In this document: positions 32,700 to 43,321 of the stretch, one piece after another
How the letters are laid out: each line of letters opens with the position of its first letter
Position numbering within the stretch: the stretch's first letter is position 1
Source: Eublepharis macularius
Taxonomy: Eukaryota > Chordata > Lepidosauria > Squamata > Eublepharidae
Assembly (NCBI RefSeq): GCF_028583425.1
Contig: NC_072801.1
Location: 13,722,001 to 13,786,000 of the forward strand
Reading direction: 5' to 3'
Length of the DNA: 64,000 bases
Program-made: the position numbers and the translations under genes
The notes under the pieces: generated by a model
Database searches by the model: none
Told to the model about the DNA's origin: nothing
Seen by the model: the letters and a program-made list of their open reading frames with translations, nothing else

Positions 32700-32885
32700 T
32701 CAGTCAAGGTCAATTTTGTCTGCTCCAACTGGCAGCAACACCCTGGGGTCTCCAACAGAGTTCTTTCACATCACCTGTTGCCGAGTCCTTTAAACTGGAG
32801 ATGCCAAAGATTGCACATGGGGCCTTCTGCACATCAGAAAAGTGCTCTACCCCTGGGCCATGGCCCTTCGCCATATGGGAGCTGA
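32700..32885 (-). repeat. tRNA-derived SINE (third family)
   Basis: The minus strand reads GGCCATGGCCCAGGGGTAGA GCAC... (head), then AGATGTGCAGAAGGCCCC, a GGTGATGTGAAAGAACTCTG body and a GACCTTGACTGACC end. It is diverged from the copies at 37166 and 43600. Confidence 0.6.
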
Positions 32886-32889
32886 GTCC

Positions 32890-33765
32890 TTTCCCAAACT
32901 AACCGTGATTTTGCATTATGACTGAACAGAGGCAACGTGCATAACCGCTTCTCTTCTCCCATTTACCTCTAATGAAATAGGTTTCAGTGGGGAATAATAC
33001 ATAATTTTGCAAAATCCATTTACCAGTGGATAAAGTGGGAAGAATGTTCATACCTCTTGCAAACCAGAAGGGAATAAAATCTTCCTTGATCTCCAGCTTA
33101 AGTTTAAAAGTTGACTGTTTTTCTAGATTTCAGTCTTGACTCAGCAGGGTTTAAACATTTAACAGATTAATCTCTGCTAGGATGTTAATAGCTCAGGATT
33201 GGAAAGCATAATGTGATTTTAGCCACTTGAGAATGTCTGAAAGGATACCCTCATTACTGGCATCAGCATATTGCCTAAGATTTAGAGAGGAATAGCTCAG
33301 CTCTATTAATTTCCTCTAGGAATAGGAACCTTTTTCAAGATCTTGGAACCCATGCTGTGATTAAACATTAATTGATCAGGGAAATGCTACGAATACCCTT
33401 ATAATTGATAGGATTAGAGCTGCTCATGTTCCCTTCATGCAGCTCAACCCAGTTCACATTTACTCAAGAGTAAGTTGCTGTGCATTCCAAATAATTTACT
33501 GTCCAGAAAATATGCATAGGATAGCAGCCTCAGTAATTGTGTTGGTTGTCAGTTTAATGGCTAGCTGTATTCAGATAAAAATAATGTGTAATAAATATTT
33601 AAAATTTTGTGATGCTTTTTAACATGGACTAGATAGCAGAAGATTGACAGATGTCATAGTTGTTGTTTAGGTTGAACAAACTGGGAAGGGGGGCATGTAA
33701 AACTACAGGAGGGAGAATGTTCTTAAAATTTACTATCACAAAAATAAGCTCTCCCCACGAGTATT
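32890..33765. other. Intergenic, nothing recognised
   Basis: AT-rich, about 0.9 kb. Near 33425-33520 there is a trace of the small 'agtaagt..tgca' dispersed family. No gene is supported. Confidence 0.4.
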
Positions 33766-33773
33766 CTCTAAAC

Positions 33774-34028
33774 CAGGGCTTTTTTTCTGGGAAAAGAGGT
33801 GGTTGAACTCAGTGGGTTGCCCTTGGTGAAAATGGTCACATGGCTGGTGGCCCCGCCCCCTGATCTCCAGACAGAGGGAAGTTTAGATTGCCCTCCACGC
33901 CATGGCGCGGAGGGCGATCTAAACTCCCCTCTGTCTGGAGACCAGGGGGCGGGGCCACCAGCCATGTGACCATTTTCAAGAAGTGCCGGAACTCCGTTCC
34001 ACCACATTCCAGCTGAAAAAAAGCCCTG
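33774..34028 (+). mobile_element. hAT-type palindromic MITE (CAGGGC family), copy 4
   Basis: Perfect duplication CTCTAAAC (33766-33773, 34029-34036). Both arms complete; the centre is GCGCCATGGCGC-like (CACGCCATGGCGCGGAGG). Ends CAGGGCTTTTTTTCTGGG and CAGCTGAAAAAAAGCCCTG. Confidence 0.9.
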
Positions 34029-34039
34029 CTCTAAACTCT

Positions 34040-35215
34040 CACAAGCTTGAGACAGCAAATGTTTCTTCCTCCATTTTCTTTTAACTTGCTCTCAGCTGCT
34101 CTCAGCAGCCCATCCCTTTTGGAGCATGCTCAGTCCTTCCTCATCTGGCAATTTTGCAAGGTTTTTAAAATCTCATTAATATACAAGGTCATTTTTCCTG
34201 CATATCTGGGGTGTCCCCCAAATAGTTAGAGACCCCCACCTTGTCTGTAGGCAACAGACACCTTGTCTGTAGGCGGCAGTTTTTGACACTTCCATTATCT
34301 GCACAGGGACCAACCCGTTTATGGATAGATTTTTTAAAAAAAATAACGAAATAAAAGCAAACTATTGGAACATACAACTTTGCCCATTTCCCCTCCGCTG
34401 TGCTCTTTTCCCTAATAAACCCTTCCTCTTAATTAACCAGCAAGGACAGATTGTCCTGTAAGAATGAAGTAGGAAGGGGGAAATTCTCTGTCAAATGACA
34501 CTGCACAAGAGGCTCAGCTTAAGACAAACACGGCCGAGGAAGGGGCTGTAATGAAACCATAACAATCCATATTTTACATTAGCAGAACCCGAGGAAACTG
34601 AAATTGTTTCATCCATCACCGTGTCTTGGCTCCCAGGATCTTGTGTAAATCGGTGGGGTCTCGGGCACTCGCCAGTGGCCCCGACCCTTTTGGGAAATGA
34701 CAACTAAATCAACCAGCAAGAAAATGGGGGCAGGGGGCACTGCCTAAAGTAGCCCCCTCATCGTTTCCTTCTGCCATTGTAATCACGAAACGCAGTTCTC
34801 CTGAATGTTCCCTGTTGAAAGGTCACAGCCGATATATTATGTTTGAAGCCGCTACCCTGTGTGCCTGTTGATAAATGATGGTTCTTAGCTTATTAGGAAA
34901 TTATTGAATGGGAACATTTAATCAGCAAAAGCTGAAAGCTGTGATGTGTGTCTTTCCTGGGCAGACGTCCCCAAATTGATGAGCCAGGGTGGTATCCATA
35001 GCCACCAGAGTATCTAGTCCTGCCTTCCCCTTCCATGGGTCATGCACGCTCTTCCTCTTCTCAGCCCCACCAAAGGACGGGTTTGAGAAGTCAACAGTTT
35101 ACATTTCTCTGATGGTAACTGAAGGTATACCATGACTGTCATTGTAAGTAAAGCCGACAGTCATTCTGCATTAGTGCTCTTCTTCCTCCTCCAATAGTCC
35201 ACCCTTGTTCAGATG
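34040..35215. other. Intergenic, nothing recognised
   Basis: About 1.2 kb with no supported gene or element boundary. A short tandem echo ACACCTTGTCTGTAGGC occurs twice near 34240-34275. Confidence 0.4.
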
Positions 35216-35224
35216 TAAATGCTT

Positions 35225-35405
35225 GCCAAACTGCTTTATTTATTTTGCCTTTATGCAACACATTCCCCAAAGGAGCTCAGGGTGGAATGCAGTGAGTGAT
35301 CACATGACATGGTTGCAGCCCTTTGGTTCCAGAAAGACTGGTTCCCTCGGATTTGAACCCAAGCTATGGCATACCAGTTCTTCGCACCAGTCACTCTAGA
35401 GTAGA
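35225..35405 (-). repeat. SINE-like fragment, diverged
   Basis: The plus strand reads CTGCTTTATTTATTTTGCCT TTATG..., CCCCAAAGGAGCTCAGGGTG and later CCCAAGCTATGGCATACCAG, the usual reversed layout (tail, core, head) of the tRNA-type SINE. The match is weak. Confidence 0.4.
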
Positions 35406-35429
35406 CTGCTTGGCTGCACTTGCTATCTA

Positions 35430-35592
35430 TGGGCCAAGCTACAAGTGACGAATGACACTTGAACAGCAAGTGGACAGACTCACGTGTATTCCTCCCTGTT
35501 CACATGATCAAGTGGAGCACAAGTGAACAGGGAGGAATACATGTGAGTCTGTTCACTTGCCGTTCAAGTGTCATTTGTCACTTGTATATCTG
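35430..35592. mobile_element. Palindromic foldback element (GCCAAGCTAC family)
   Basis: The left arm GCCAAGCTACAAGTGACGAA and the reversed right arm (CATTTGTCACTTGTA) pair, as do GGACAGACTCACGTGTATTC and GAATACATGTGAGTCTGTTC. The right end is decayed after CACTTGTATATC. Same family as 25935, 29277 and 40525. Confidence 0.75.
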
Positions 35593-35599
35593 GTGTCAT

Positions 35600-36205
35600 G
35601 TTGCTCCTCTTGTTCTAGAATTGCTGTGCCTAATGGTTCCCTGTCTACAGCACCTACTCATCCATGCCTGTGCCGTCATCGATGTCAAGAAGCACACTTC
35701 CAACCTTGCCCTGTGTACAAGTAGAAAGCACTTCCAGGTGTGCAAAGATTCCTCCTCCTGACTGCATCTTCTTGGACCACAATACATACTGCTCTCGCCC
35801 TCAGGAATGTTTCGTACGTGTATGTGTTTGGGTTCAGAAGGATATGAGATTGGAAATGCAAGACACCAAGCATATCCCTTTGGATTCCGGCCCAGATTTC
35901 AAAATGTGTGTGTGTGTTTCATTCATTTTTTCAAGTCCTTTCCCATCAGAGTGCTTGCCCATAACTTGTTTACTCTTGCCTACTCCCCACTACATCATTA
36001 TGTGTACACACTTCAGTAGCTGTTACAAAGAAAGACCCACACAGGATCTGTTTCAGCAGCTGCATGCTGTGCTGTGTTTGTATATCTGGGTCTTCTCCCC
36101 CACCCCCCACCCCCGCTTGGTTCCTTGTGTTTTTTTAAACATTCCAGAGTCTAAAGAATATATTCTTGGGAATTCCAGCTGCCAGTTGTGTAAAACTTGA
36201 ATATA
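35600..36205. other. Intergenic, nothing recognised
   Basis: A plus frame of 178 codons (35664-36200) is open by chance: low-complexity Cys/Pro/Ser content, no domain, no splice evidence. Short GT-rich run at 35900-35920. Confidence 0.4.
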
Positions 36206-36207
36206 AC

Positions 36208-36440
36208 ACTTAGTCATAGAATCATAGGGTTGGGAGGGATCTCCAGGGTCATCTAGTCCAACCCCCTGCACAATGCAGGAATTTCACAGCTAATCCCCCC
36301 ACACCCCCAGTGACCCCCGCTCCATGCCCAGAAGATGGCAAAACACCTCCAGGATCCCTAGCCAAACTGGCCTGGGGAAAATTGCTTCCTGACCGCAAGG
36401 TGGCAATCAGCCTTACCCTGGGCATGTAAGAAGGGGCCAC
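36208..36440 (-). mobile_element. CR1 LINE 3' fragment
   Basis: The plus-strand start ATAGAATCATAGGGTTGGGA GGGATCTCC and CATCTAGTCCAACCCCCTGC is the reverse complement of the CR1 3' end, like the boundary at 23428. It is 5'-truncated after about 230 bases with no coding remnant. Confidence 0.85.
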
Positions 36441-37160
36441 AAGAACTAAGCACTGATGTAACCCTTCCTGCCCTCTCTCTCATGATCTGCCTACATTCAC
36501 AGAGTCTACATGATGGCTGTCAAATTTCCCTTTCTGTTACTTTTCTTCTGCTCTGTAGGCTTCAAACGATGCGATCCTAAGTAGAGTTACACCCTTCAAA
36601 GCCTATGGACTTCAAAAGAAGGGTAGAGTTTTGCCTTTAGAAAAAGCCCTGGAAAAGATCTCTCTCACCGAAAACCTTGGAGATCTGATTTCTAAATGGA
36701 GTTGTGGTGTGATTCCGTATAATGCAGCTTGATGCTTTGAAACTTCTGTATGAAACTATATCTGTACAAGCCCTGGAATCTGCAGAATCCAAACCGTTAA
36801 GGAGTTTACTAGACCAGATCAATGCATTGTGGTGTGGAGTCAGGGAGTAGATGCTGAAAAACAGTAATTGTTCTAGATATTTGAAGGCATTGTGATCGCT
36901 GCCCCATTTCCCATAATGCGTGCATCCTTCCTCCCCACGCCCCACCCCCCAAACCCGGTCTCCTCTGTTTGCAGGTGCTGCTTCTAAAATGGGCAAAAAA
37001 TCTTGTTCTGACCAGCGATGACAGTGTGTCAAATGAAAATGAGTGCAAACACTGCAGGAACAGATGACTCAAGCCTTTTCCCCTTTAGTTCGCTGCAAAA
37101 ATATTCATTTTCCCAACTGGGATCCGAAACGTTGACAAAACAATTTGCAAGTTGTTCATG
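36441..37160. other. Intergenic, nothing recognised
   Basis: About 0.7 kb. A trace of the small dispersed 'GCGATCCTAAGTAGAGTTAC' family at 36570-36620. No gene is supported. Confidence 0.4.
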
Positions 37161-37165
37161 CCATC

Positions 37166-37375
37166 TTGGGAAGGGCTGTGGCTCAGTGGCAGAGCATCTG
37201 TTTGGCATGCCGAAGGTTCAATCCCCCAGTCTCCTCTGTTAAATGTGATCAAGCGGCAGTTGATGTGAAAAGCCTGCGACTCTGGAGAGCTGATGGTGGC
37301 CAGAATAGTCAAGGTTGACCTTGATAGGCTAATGATCTGACTCGGTATAAGGCAGTTCCATGTGCTCAGAGTCAG
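37166..37375 (+). repeat. tRNA-derived SINE (third family)
   Basis: The head GGCTGTGGCTCAGTGGCAGA GCATCTG and GGTTCAATCCCCC gives A- and B-box-like promoters. The body CTGGAGAGCTGATGGTGGCC and end TAAGGCAGTTCCATGTGCTC match the copies at 21545, 32700 (minus) and 43600. Confidence 0.8.
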
Positions 37376-37379
37376 CAGC

Positions 37380-38090
37380 TTTAATTTTGGACTTCTTTTT
37401 TTCTCAAAAAGCAGCTCTCTCATGTTTCACAATTAACGATGAAGAATTGCGATAAGCATGGGGAGGCATCAGCTTTTTGAAAGGGGGGAGGCAGATGACC
37501 CCCTGAGTTTACAGAAGCCCTGTGGCATATCTTTGGAGGCCGGGGGGAGGGGGCACATCATTAATCCCAACCTGTAGGTCCATCAGCCCACCTTCCATGC
37601 ATACCAAGCAAATAGCATATTTCAAAACTGGGTCCCTATTGAACTGCACTCCACACTCCAGGTGCTCTGTGAATGACAGAAATGAATGGCAGATCAAAAG
37701 CCGTGCAGCCTTCATGGCTTACAACAGGAAGAACAAATGATATTTCACCTAGAGACTTCCCTGGCCCAGTGAATACTCTACATAGATCGAAGCGTCAATC
37801 TGAACTTTCTGCTCGCCAGCTGCCATCCTCCATGCTGGCTCCTTGCAGGCTGATCTGGGTCCACAGTCCTAGATGGGTTGTTGGCTGTTGCCAAGAGGGG
37901 CTTGCATCAATCCACCTGGCCTAGCTGCTGCTGATGTCATGTGACAGCTCACTCCTGCAGCCCACGCTATTAGTAGACTGACCTCCATCCCGGGTCCTGC
38001 ATGGACCCTCAGCCTGTTGCCTGGAGCTGCCTGAGCCATTCCACCAGGCCTTGCTGCTGCTACATAGTAGTGGGCAAGAATCACTGCAAG
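37380..38090. other. Intergenic, nothing recognised
   Basis: About 0.7 kb. It contains two related segments (TGGCTGTTGCCAAGAGGGGC... and CAGCCTGTTGCCTGGAGCTG...) near 37870 and 38010. No gene is supported. Confidence 0.35.
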
Positions 38091-38093
38091 GCA

Positions 38094-38325
38094 AGGGTGT
38101 GTGTGTGTGTGTGTGTTGTGCCCTCAAGTCATAGCTGACTTATGGCGACCCCTGGCCGGGTTTTCATTGCAAGGGACTATCCGAGGTAGTTTGCTATTGC
38201 CTGCCTCTGCAGCCCTGGTCTTCACTGGAGGTTTCCCATCCAATTACTAACCAAGGCCAACCCTGCTTAGCTTCTGAGATCTGACGAAATCAGGCTCACC
38301 TGGGCTGTCCAGGTCAGGGATACTG
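38094..38325 (-). repeat. 5S rRNA-derived SINE (Sauria type), copy 3
   Basis: Minus orientation. A (GT)n run at 38098-38117 is the reversed CA tail. The body TTATGGCGACCCCTGGCCGG follows, and the reversed 5S head lies at 38225-38305 (GGTTTCCCATCCAATTACTA, ACCCTGCTTAGCTTCTGAGA TCTGACGAAATCAGG). It sits directly before a young LINE. Confidence 0.9.
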
Positions 38326-38380
38326 AATCAGTAGCACTGATACTTTACCAGGCTGCTACTGCTGCCTCAAATCAGAAAGG

Positions 38381-39999
38381 ATTTGAAGACCGCATTTGAC
38401 TCTATTAATCGTTGTAGATTGTGGCGTAAATTGTCAGAATCTACAATAGATAAAAGACTTTTATATTTAATAACGAACTTATATACTGACACTTCCGCCC
38501 AAATTAGGTACAACCGGCAGGGTCAATTAACTCCAAGTTTTCAAACCGATAAAGGTGTGAAACAAGGTTGTTTGCTGGCTCCATCCTTATTTAATCTATT
38601 CATTAATGACATGATTCCATTTGTGAAATCACATACCAGACACCCCCCTTATCTAGCAAATACTCCAATTTCGATTCTTTTATACGCAGACGATGCTCTC
38701 CTTATCTCCAAAACAGAACTAGGTTTAAAATCACTAATTAACGCATTTATTACATATTGTAATAATGAGGAACTTAAAGTTAATTATGCTAAATCAAAAG
38801 TCCTGAGATTTTCCAGGTCCTTCCATAACGGCTCCAAATCGATAAGAGTACTGGGAGGGGCTTTGGAGAGAGTCCCCTCCCTTAGTTATCTTGGTATCAC
38901 TTTTAACTACAATCTATCATGGAAACCACATATCCAGGCTGCTCTGAAGGCCGCAAACATTTCATCAATGGCAATTAAAAAATTCTTTTACTCCAAAGGA
39001 GCAAAACATATACCAGCAGCCATTAGGATTTTTAATGCTAAGGTTATCCCACAGATACTTTATGGGTGTGGAGTGTGGATTGAAGGTGTATCCAACAACC
39101 TTGACACCCCTCTACACACATTTTTGAGGGAGATAGCGGCAGTCCCGAGATGCGTAGCAGGTACTGCACTTAGGGTGGAATTCGCCCAACCCTCAATTGA
39201 GAAGAGAGCATGGATTACAGCCTTTAAGTTGTTCTTGAACAAGGAAATTTACAAGGACAATTCAGGGAAAGTAGGTTTTGCACATTTGATCTCGCAGGAT
39301 ACCTATAAGAGTAGCCGAACTAATTTAATTAACCAGAAACTAAAAATTCTGGATATTGATATAACATCTTTACAGACAAATGAGGCCCTAAGAGTTATAA
39401 AAATAAAACTAAAGGATCTCGATTACAGCAGTACTCTCCAGAGAGCCAGACGTACATGTTCGGGCTTATCCCTGGGACTTTCACCTCCAGAGGCTATTCC
39501 ATCTTATTGCTATTCTTTAAAGATTCCAGCTCAACGCAGAGCCTTCACATTGGCCAGACTTAACTCCTTCCCCTCTAAAGTGCTTTCTGGTCGTTTCTCT
39601 GGACTCCCTTATTCTGAACGAGTTTGTGACTGTGGACAAGGAAAGTTAGAGACCTTGGATCATATAATAGTATTTTGCCCTAAGTGGAGTAAGGAAAGAG
39701 AGAGATTTATTATTCCTATTATGTTAAAAGAAAAGCTTCCCTTCCTTCCTTGGGCAATCTCAGTGTTATTGTCTGATAACTTTCCTGACAATCAAACCTC
39801 TGCTATAGTGGCTTCCTTTTTAGCCACGGTGATAAAGAAACAAAATCTTCATGAGCTTAGATAGTTTAAAGTGATAATGACGAGTTATGCCTGTGTGAAT
39901 TGGGTATGTTCAAGTGTACAGTTCATATTTTGTTGGTGTTTGTATGGCTTATGGCTTCGGCCGGAAAAGCAATAAACAATTAATTAATTAATTAAAATT
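38381..39999 (+). mobile_element. 5'-truncated LINE, young, one open frame of 493 codons
   Basis: Perfect 11-base duplication AATCAGAAAGG (38370-38380, 40000-40010). The frame is open from the truncation to 39864. It shows reverse-transcriptase motifs LKTAFDSINR at its start, GVKQGCLLAPSLFNLFIND, and LLYADDALLIS (YADD at 38683-38694), then a thumb and a C-terminal CCHC-type motif (CDCGQGKLETLDHIIVFC). The tail is a TTAA repeat after CAATAAACAATTAA. The endonuclease half is absent through 5' truncation. The Cys/His end and TTAA tail suggest a Vingi or other I-group LINE. That clade call is uncertain. Confidence 0.88.
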
Positions 40000-40010
40000 A
40001 ATCAGAAAGG

Positions 40011-40520
40011 GGATGGCAGTAATAAATCTGGCATGGCAGCCGGGGATGGCAAAAGCCAGCGGCAACTAACCCACTGGGCAGGCACCCAGGAGCCCCACGG
40101 TCAAGCCAGCTGTCCCACCTTGCTCTGTGGGCGCTAGACCATTGCACAAGCAGCTCCTTGGGCCCAGGCTTCTGGCCCTGCCTCACAGCTGGAGTGCACG
40201 TAAGTTAAGGTGAAAATTTAAATCAATTGCACTTAGAGAAGTTGAATCGTCCTCCGGTAGCCTTTGAAATGCCTTGAGCAAGAACCTTCTTTGACCCTTT
40301 GCATCCATAACCAAGGTGAGGAGAGGGAAGGGAAAATATGTTTTCACCCGGTATGTTTGTCTGTGCTAATGACCTGCACTGTAAAAAAAGAGTTCACCCC
40401 TAGACGTTCCGTACTTTCAGGGCTCCGCTGCTGCCTCCTTCGTGGCTGGCTCATGGCGTGCCTGAATTCAATTAGCTCCACTCAGCCCCATGGGTGAGTT
40501 TGTGCTGTTCAGAAATTATT
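40011..40520. other. Intergenic, nothing recognised
   Basis: About 0.5 kb with no supported gene or repeat boundary. Confidence 0.35.
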
Positions 40521-40523
40521 TCT

Positions 40524-40714
40524 CAGAGCCAAGCTACAAGTGATGAATGACACTTGCTTGGCAAGTGAACAGACTCACGTGTATTCCTTCCTGTTCACTT
40601 GCCATTCACTTGAGCTGAGCGCAAGTGGAGCGCAAGTAAACAGGGAGGAATACATGTGAGTCTGTTCACTTGCCAGGCAAGTGTCATTCATCACCTGTAG
40701 CTCTGCTCTCAGTG
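40524..40714. mobile_element. Palindromic foldback element (GAGCCAAGCTAC family)
   Basis: Left arm GAGCCAAGCTACAAGTGATG; the right arm ends CATCACCTGTAGCTCTGCTC. Arms pair over about 85 bases (GTGAACAGACTCACGTGTAT against ATACATGTGAGTCTGTTCAC). Same family as 25935, 29277 and 35430. Confidence 0.8.
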
Positions 40715-40719
40715 GGGGA

Positions 40720-41590
40720 TTTTAATCCAGATCTCCCAGATTCTAGACTGACACACTGACCACTGCACCACACCAGCAGATCAACAAGTCAGGGTGTGCT
40801 CTGTGGAGATATACCCTCTGCCCTAAAATTCACCTCAATATTTCCATTATTGTGACTACCCTCTGTGTGTGCTCAGAAATCCAGGGCACCCAAGCTCTTG
40901 GTTATGCTAATGGCTCTGGCTGAAGCATGCTAATTGTTTACCACACCACACCCTACTGAAAGGTGACACCCAAAGGGACAGAAACAGCCAAATTGCTTCC
41001 CCTTATAGTGGGAAGATCAAACTGACCCCAAAGTGGGTAAGACACCCCCACCCCCGGGTAGATTATAAATTCCCTGGAAGCAGAACAGATGCTCTCTTCT
41101 GTTGTATCTTGCTTTTAACTTCATAGCATGAGCTGTCAAGGAGTAAACCTTTACTTAGGGACTCCATTTTGTCCCTGTGATGAGGCCCAATGGTGAGAAG
41201 TTCTAACAAAGAAAACTACAGTAATGATGGATCTATTGCAACTTGAAGAAATACTAGCCCATTCTATTTAAACATTGTTATAACTACTGAGTGCAGGGAA
41301 AGGGAGTGCACAGTTTCACCTTTTTTTTGTACCCTTGCTTAATCTGAATGCTTAAACCGAGCATGTGTATTCTTTTTATTCATTAAACTTTCTTGTTGTT
41401 TGAGTGCCCACTGATCTCTGGAAATACACTTTACCTATTCGCTTTTGCTATCTGAGGTGTGGTGAAGGGAGGGACAGAAGGTTAGATCATCATCAAATTG
41501 TGAATGAAGCAAGAAATGAAGCAGCTATGCAGAGCTCCTAAGTGGCAACACAGGTGCAAGATGTGTGACTCCACTTAGCAGGAGATGCTC
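40720..41590. other. Intergenic, possible LTR-like segment, not resolved
   Basis: No gene. The stretch near 41100-41420 (CCTTTACTTAGGGACTCCAT, later ATTCATTAAACTTTCTTG) has the feel of an LTR or LINE 3' end, but neither boundary nor duplication could be found. Confidence 0.3.
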
Positions 41591-41602
41591 TCCGAGTCTC
41601 TG

Positions 41603-41950
41603 AATAGTAAGAGTCCAGTAGCACCTTTAAGACTAATCAACTTTATTGTAGCATATGCTTTCAAGAACCACAGCTCTCTTCATCAGATGCATCTGACGAA
41701 GAGAGCTGAAGTTCTCGAAAGCTCATGATGCATCTGACAAAGAGAGCTGTAGTTCTCGAAAGCTGATGATGCATCTGACAAAGAGAGCTGTGGTTCTCGA
41801 AAGCTGACAATGCATCTGACCAAGAGAGCTGTGGTTCTCGAAAGCTGACAATGCATCTGATGAAGAGAGCTGTGGTTCTCGAAAGCTGATGATGCATCTA
41901 ACTCTTTACTATTTTGCAACTACAAACACGGCTAACTCCTCTGGATATCA
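41603..41950. mobile_element. Penelope-like terminal repeat with internal 41-bp tandem array
   Basis: Perfect 9-base duplication GAGTCTCTG (41594-41602, 41951-41959). Left arm AAGAGTCCAGTAGCACCTTT; right end TTTGCAACTACAAACACGGC TAACTCCTCTGG. Both match the 27.7 kb copy. Between them the hammerhead-like core has been amplified five times. Confidence 0.75.
41689..41893 (+). repeat. Tandem array, 5 units of exactly 41 bp, each a hammerhead-like core
   Basis: The unit start GCATCTGAC/T recurs at 41689, 41730, 41771, 41812 and 41853, and a sixth partial start lies at 41894. Every unit has the GAGAG...TTCTC stem and GAAAGC. The CUGANGA box is intact in units 1 (CTGACGA) and 5 (CTGATGA) and mutated in units 2-4 (CTGACAA, CTGACAA, CTGACCA). 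The GCU/UA cleavage side found in the dispersed copies is replaced by GCAT, so self-cleavage is unlikely as it stands. Confidence 0.85.
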
Positions 41951-41959
41951 GAGTCTCTG

Positions 41960-43190
41960 GTGGTAGTGGTTGTTAGCCAGTTTCTTTTTGGTAACCACAA
42001 GGAGCGAGATAAAGGGGGGGGGGCATTATCAAGTGGAGTCTTCAGACGGCACAGGGTTTTCCAACCTTTCCAGGACTAACCCACAGGAGGCGCTTACGAG
42101 CCTATTTCTTCACATCAACCAAATGTCACATGAAATTATAGTTAATGCTAACTGTGATTAAGAAACCAAATCATGGTTTCATGGATATGAACTAACCATA
42201 TTTAGTGGAATACCCTGGCTTCAGACGATCACTCCAACCACTGCTGGTTGAATTAAACTATGAGTCAAGAAGCTCACTGGATAACCTTGGACTGGTGACT
42301 CTCTCATCTCTCTCTGTGACCTACCTCACAGGGTTGCTGTTGGAATAAAATGGGGGGGGGGGTGATTGTACATTACCTCAAACTTCTTGGAGGAGGAAAG
42401 GGGGGAATAAATCAATTTCACACAGAACAGACTTAGCAGCTGCCCACTGCTACAAGGCTTTTTCAAAAATAATTTCTTCAGGAAATCCTCAGAAAGACAG
42501 CATATAGTTCTGCAACATTTTGACAAGGTTGGAGCCAGCAAACCCAAGCAGTCAATTATTGTTGCACGTGGACACTGACTCTGGGGGCTATTGAAGCTGA
42601 TGAATCATAATCGGGAGGTATTAAAGGAATGAAGCTGGCCCAGCCACTGCCCTTCAAAACTTCCATCAGAGGCAAAGTTATCTTGAGCTTGCAATGGAGG
42701 GTTCCTCAGCAGTGCATCGTTAGAAAATCATAACCTCTTCTCTGTGCTTCTGCTGACCAGAGCACTTTTTTGAGTCACGTGGTCTCCATTTCCCTGAGCA
42801 GTGAGAAGACATCACTAGCAAACTGGATTCTCTTCGGACGAAAGCACATTGGAGATTTGATGCATTGTTCACTTTTTCAACAGATAAGTGCAGGCAAAGG
42901 GGAACCCTGACAAGGCAGTGGATGGGCTGCCCCACATCAACTCCTCAGGAGGAGACCAGCTCTTGTACTCTACAGTGATGTATTTTCCAGCCAACTCACA
43001 CCTGTCTCTCTCTCTCTCTACTTCTCTCTCTTTCACTGCTTTTCTCTTTCTGTTCCAAACTGCTGCTTCTTTCAACCCACACATACACACCTCAATACCA
43101 TTCCTTTTGGGTGTGTGTGTGTGTTTGACCTCTAGGCTCTAAATAGATTCCCCACCTATCAAGATGCAATCTGCAACTAACCAGTTTCAG
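41960..43190. other. Intergenic, nothing recognised except simple repeats
   Basis: About 1.2 kb. G-runs at 42016-42025 and 42350-42362, CT-rich microsatellite at 43006-43048 and a GT run at 43112-43125. No supported gene. Confidence 0.4.
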
Positions 43191-43318
43191 AAGGAAGCAG
43201 CCCTGTTAGTATGTTGCCACAAAAACCAAACGGAGTCATGTGGCATGTTAAAGATTATCAGATTTATGGAAGCATAAGTGTCCACAGGTTTCAATGCACA
43301 GTGTGAATTCTCAGTCAG
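43190..43318 (-). mobile_element. Decayed Penelope-like terminal-repeat fragment
   Basis: The plus strand reads CAGCCCTGTTAGTATGTTGC, CACAAAAACC, then GTCATGTGGCATGTTAAAGA and GATTTATGGAAGCATAAGTG. This follows the reversed layout of the 21.7/27.7/41.6 kb repeat (GTTAGTCTGTAG..., GCACCTTTAAGACTAA, TTTATTGAAGCATAAGC). The hammerhead-like core is not preserved. Confidence 0.35.
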
Positions 43319-43321
43319 CAG

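Noticed and set aside
35664..36200. 178-codon plus-strand open frame
   Set aside because: No recognisable motif, low-complexity Cys/Pro/Ser content over a GT-rich region, overlapping minus frames; judged chance.
37166..37240. Genuine tRNA gene (A and B boxes present)
   Set aside because: The same head with a common SINE body occurs at several places; no cloverleaf with a proper acceptor stem could be drawn.
41689..41893. CRISPR-like array
   Set aside because: The repeats are contiguous 41-bp units without unique spacers, inside a retroposed repeat in a vertebrate genome.
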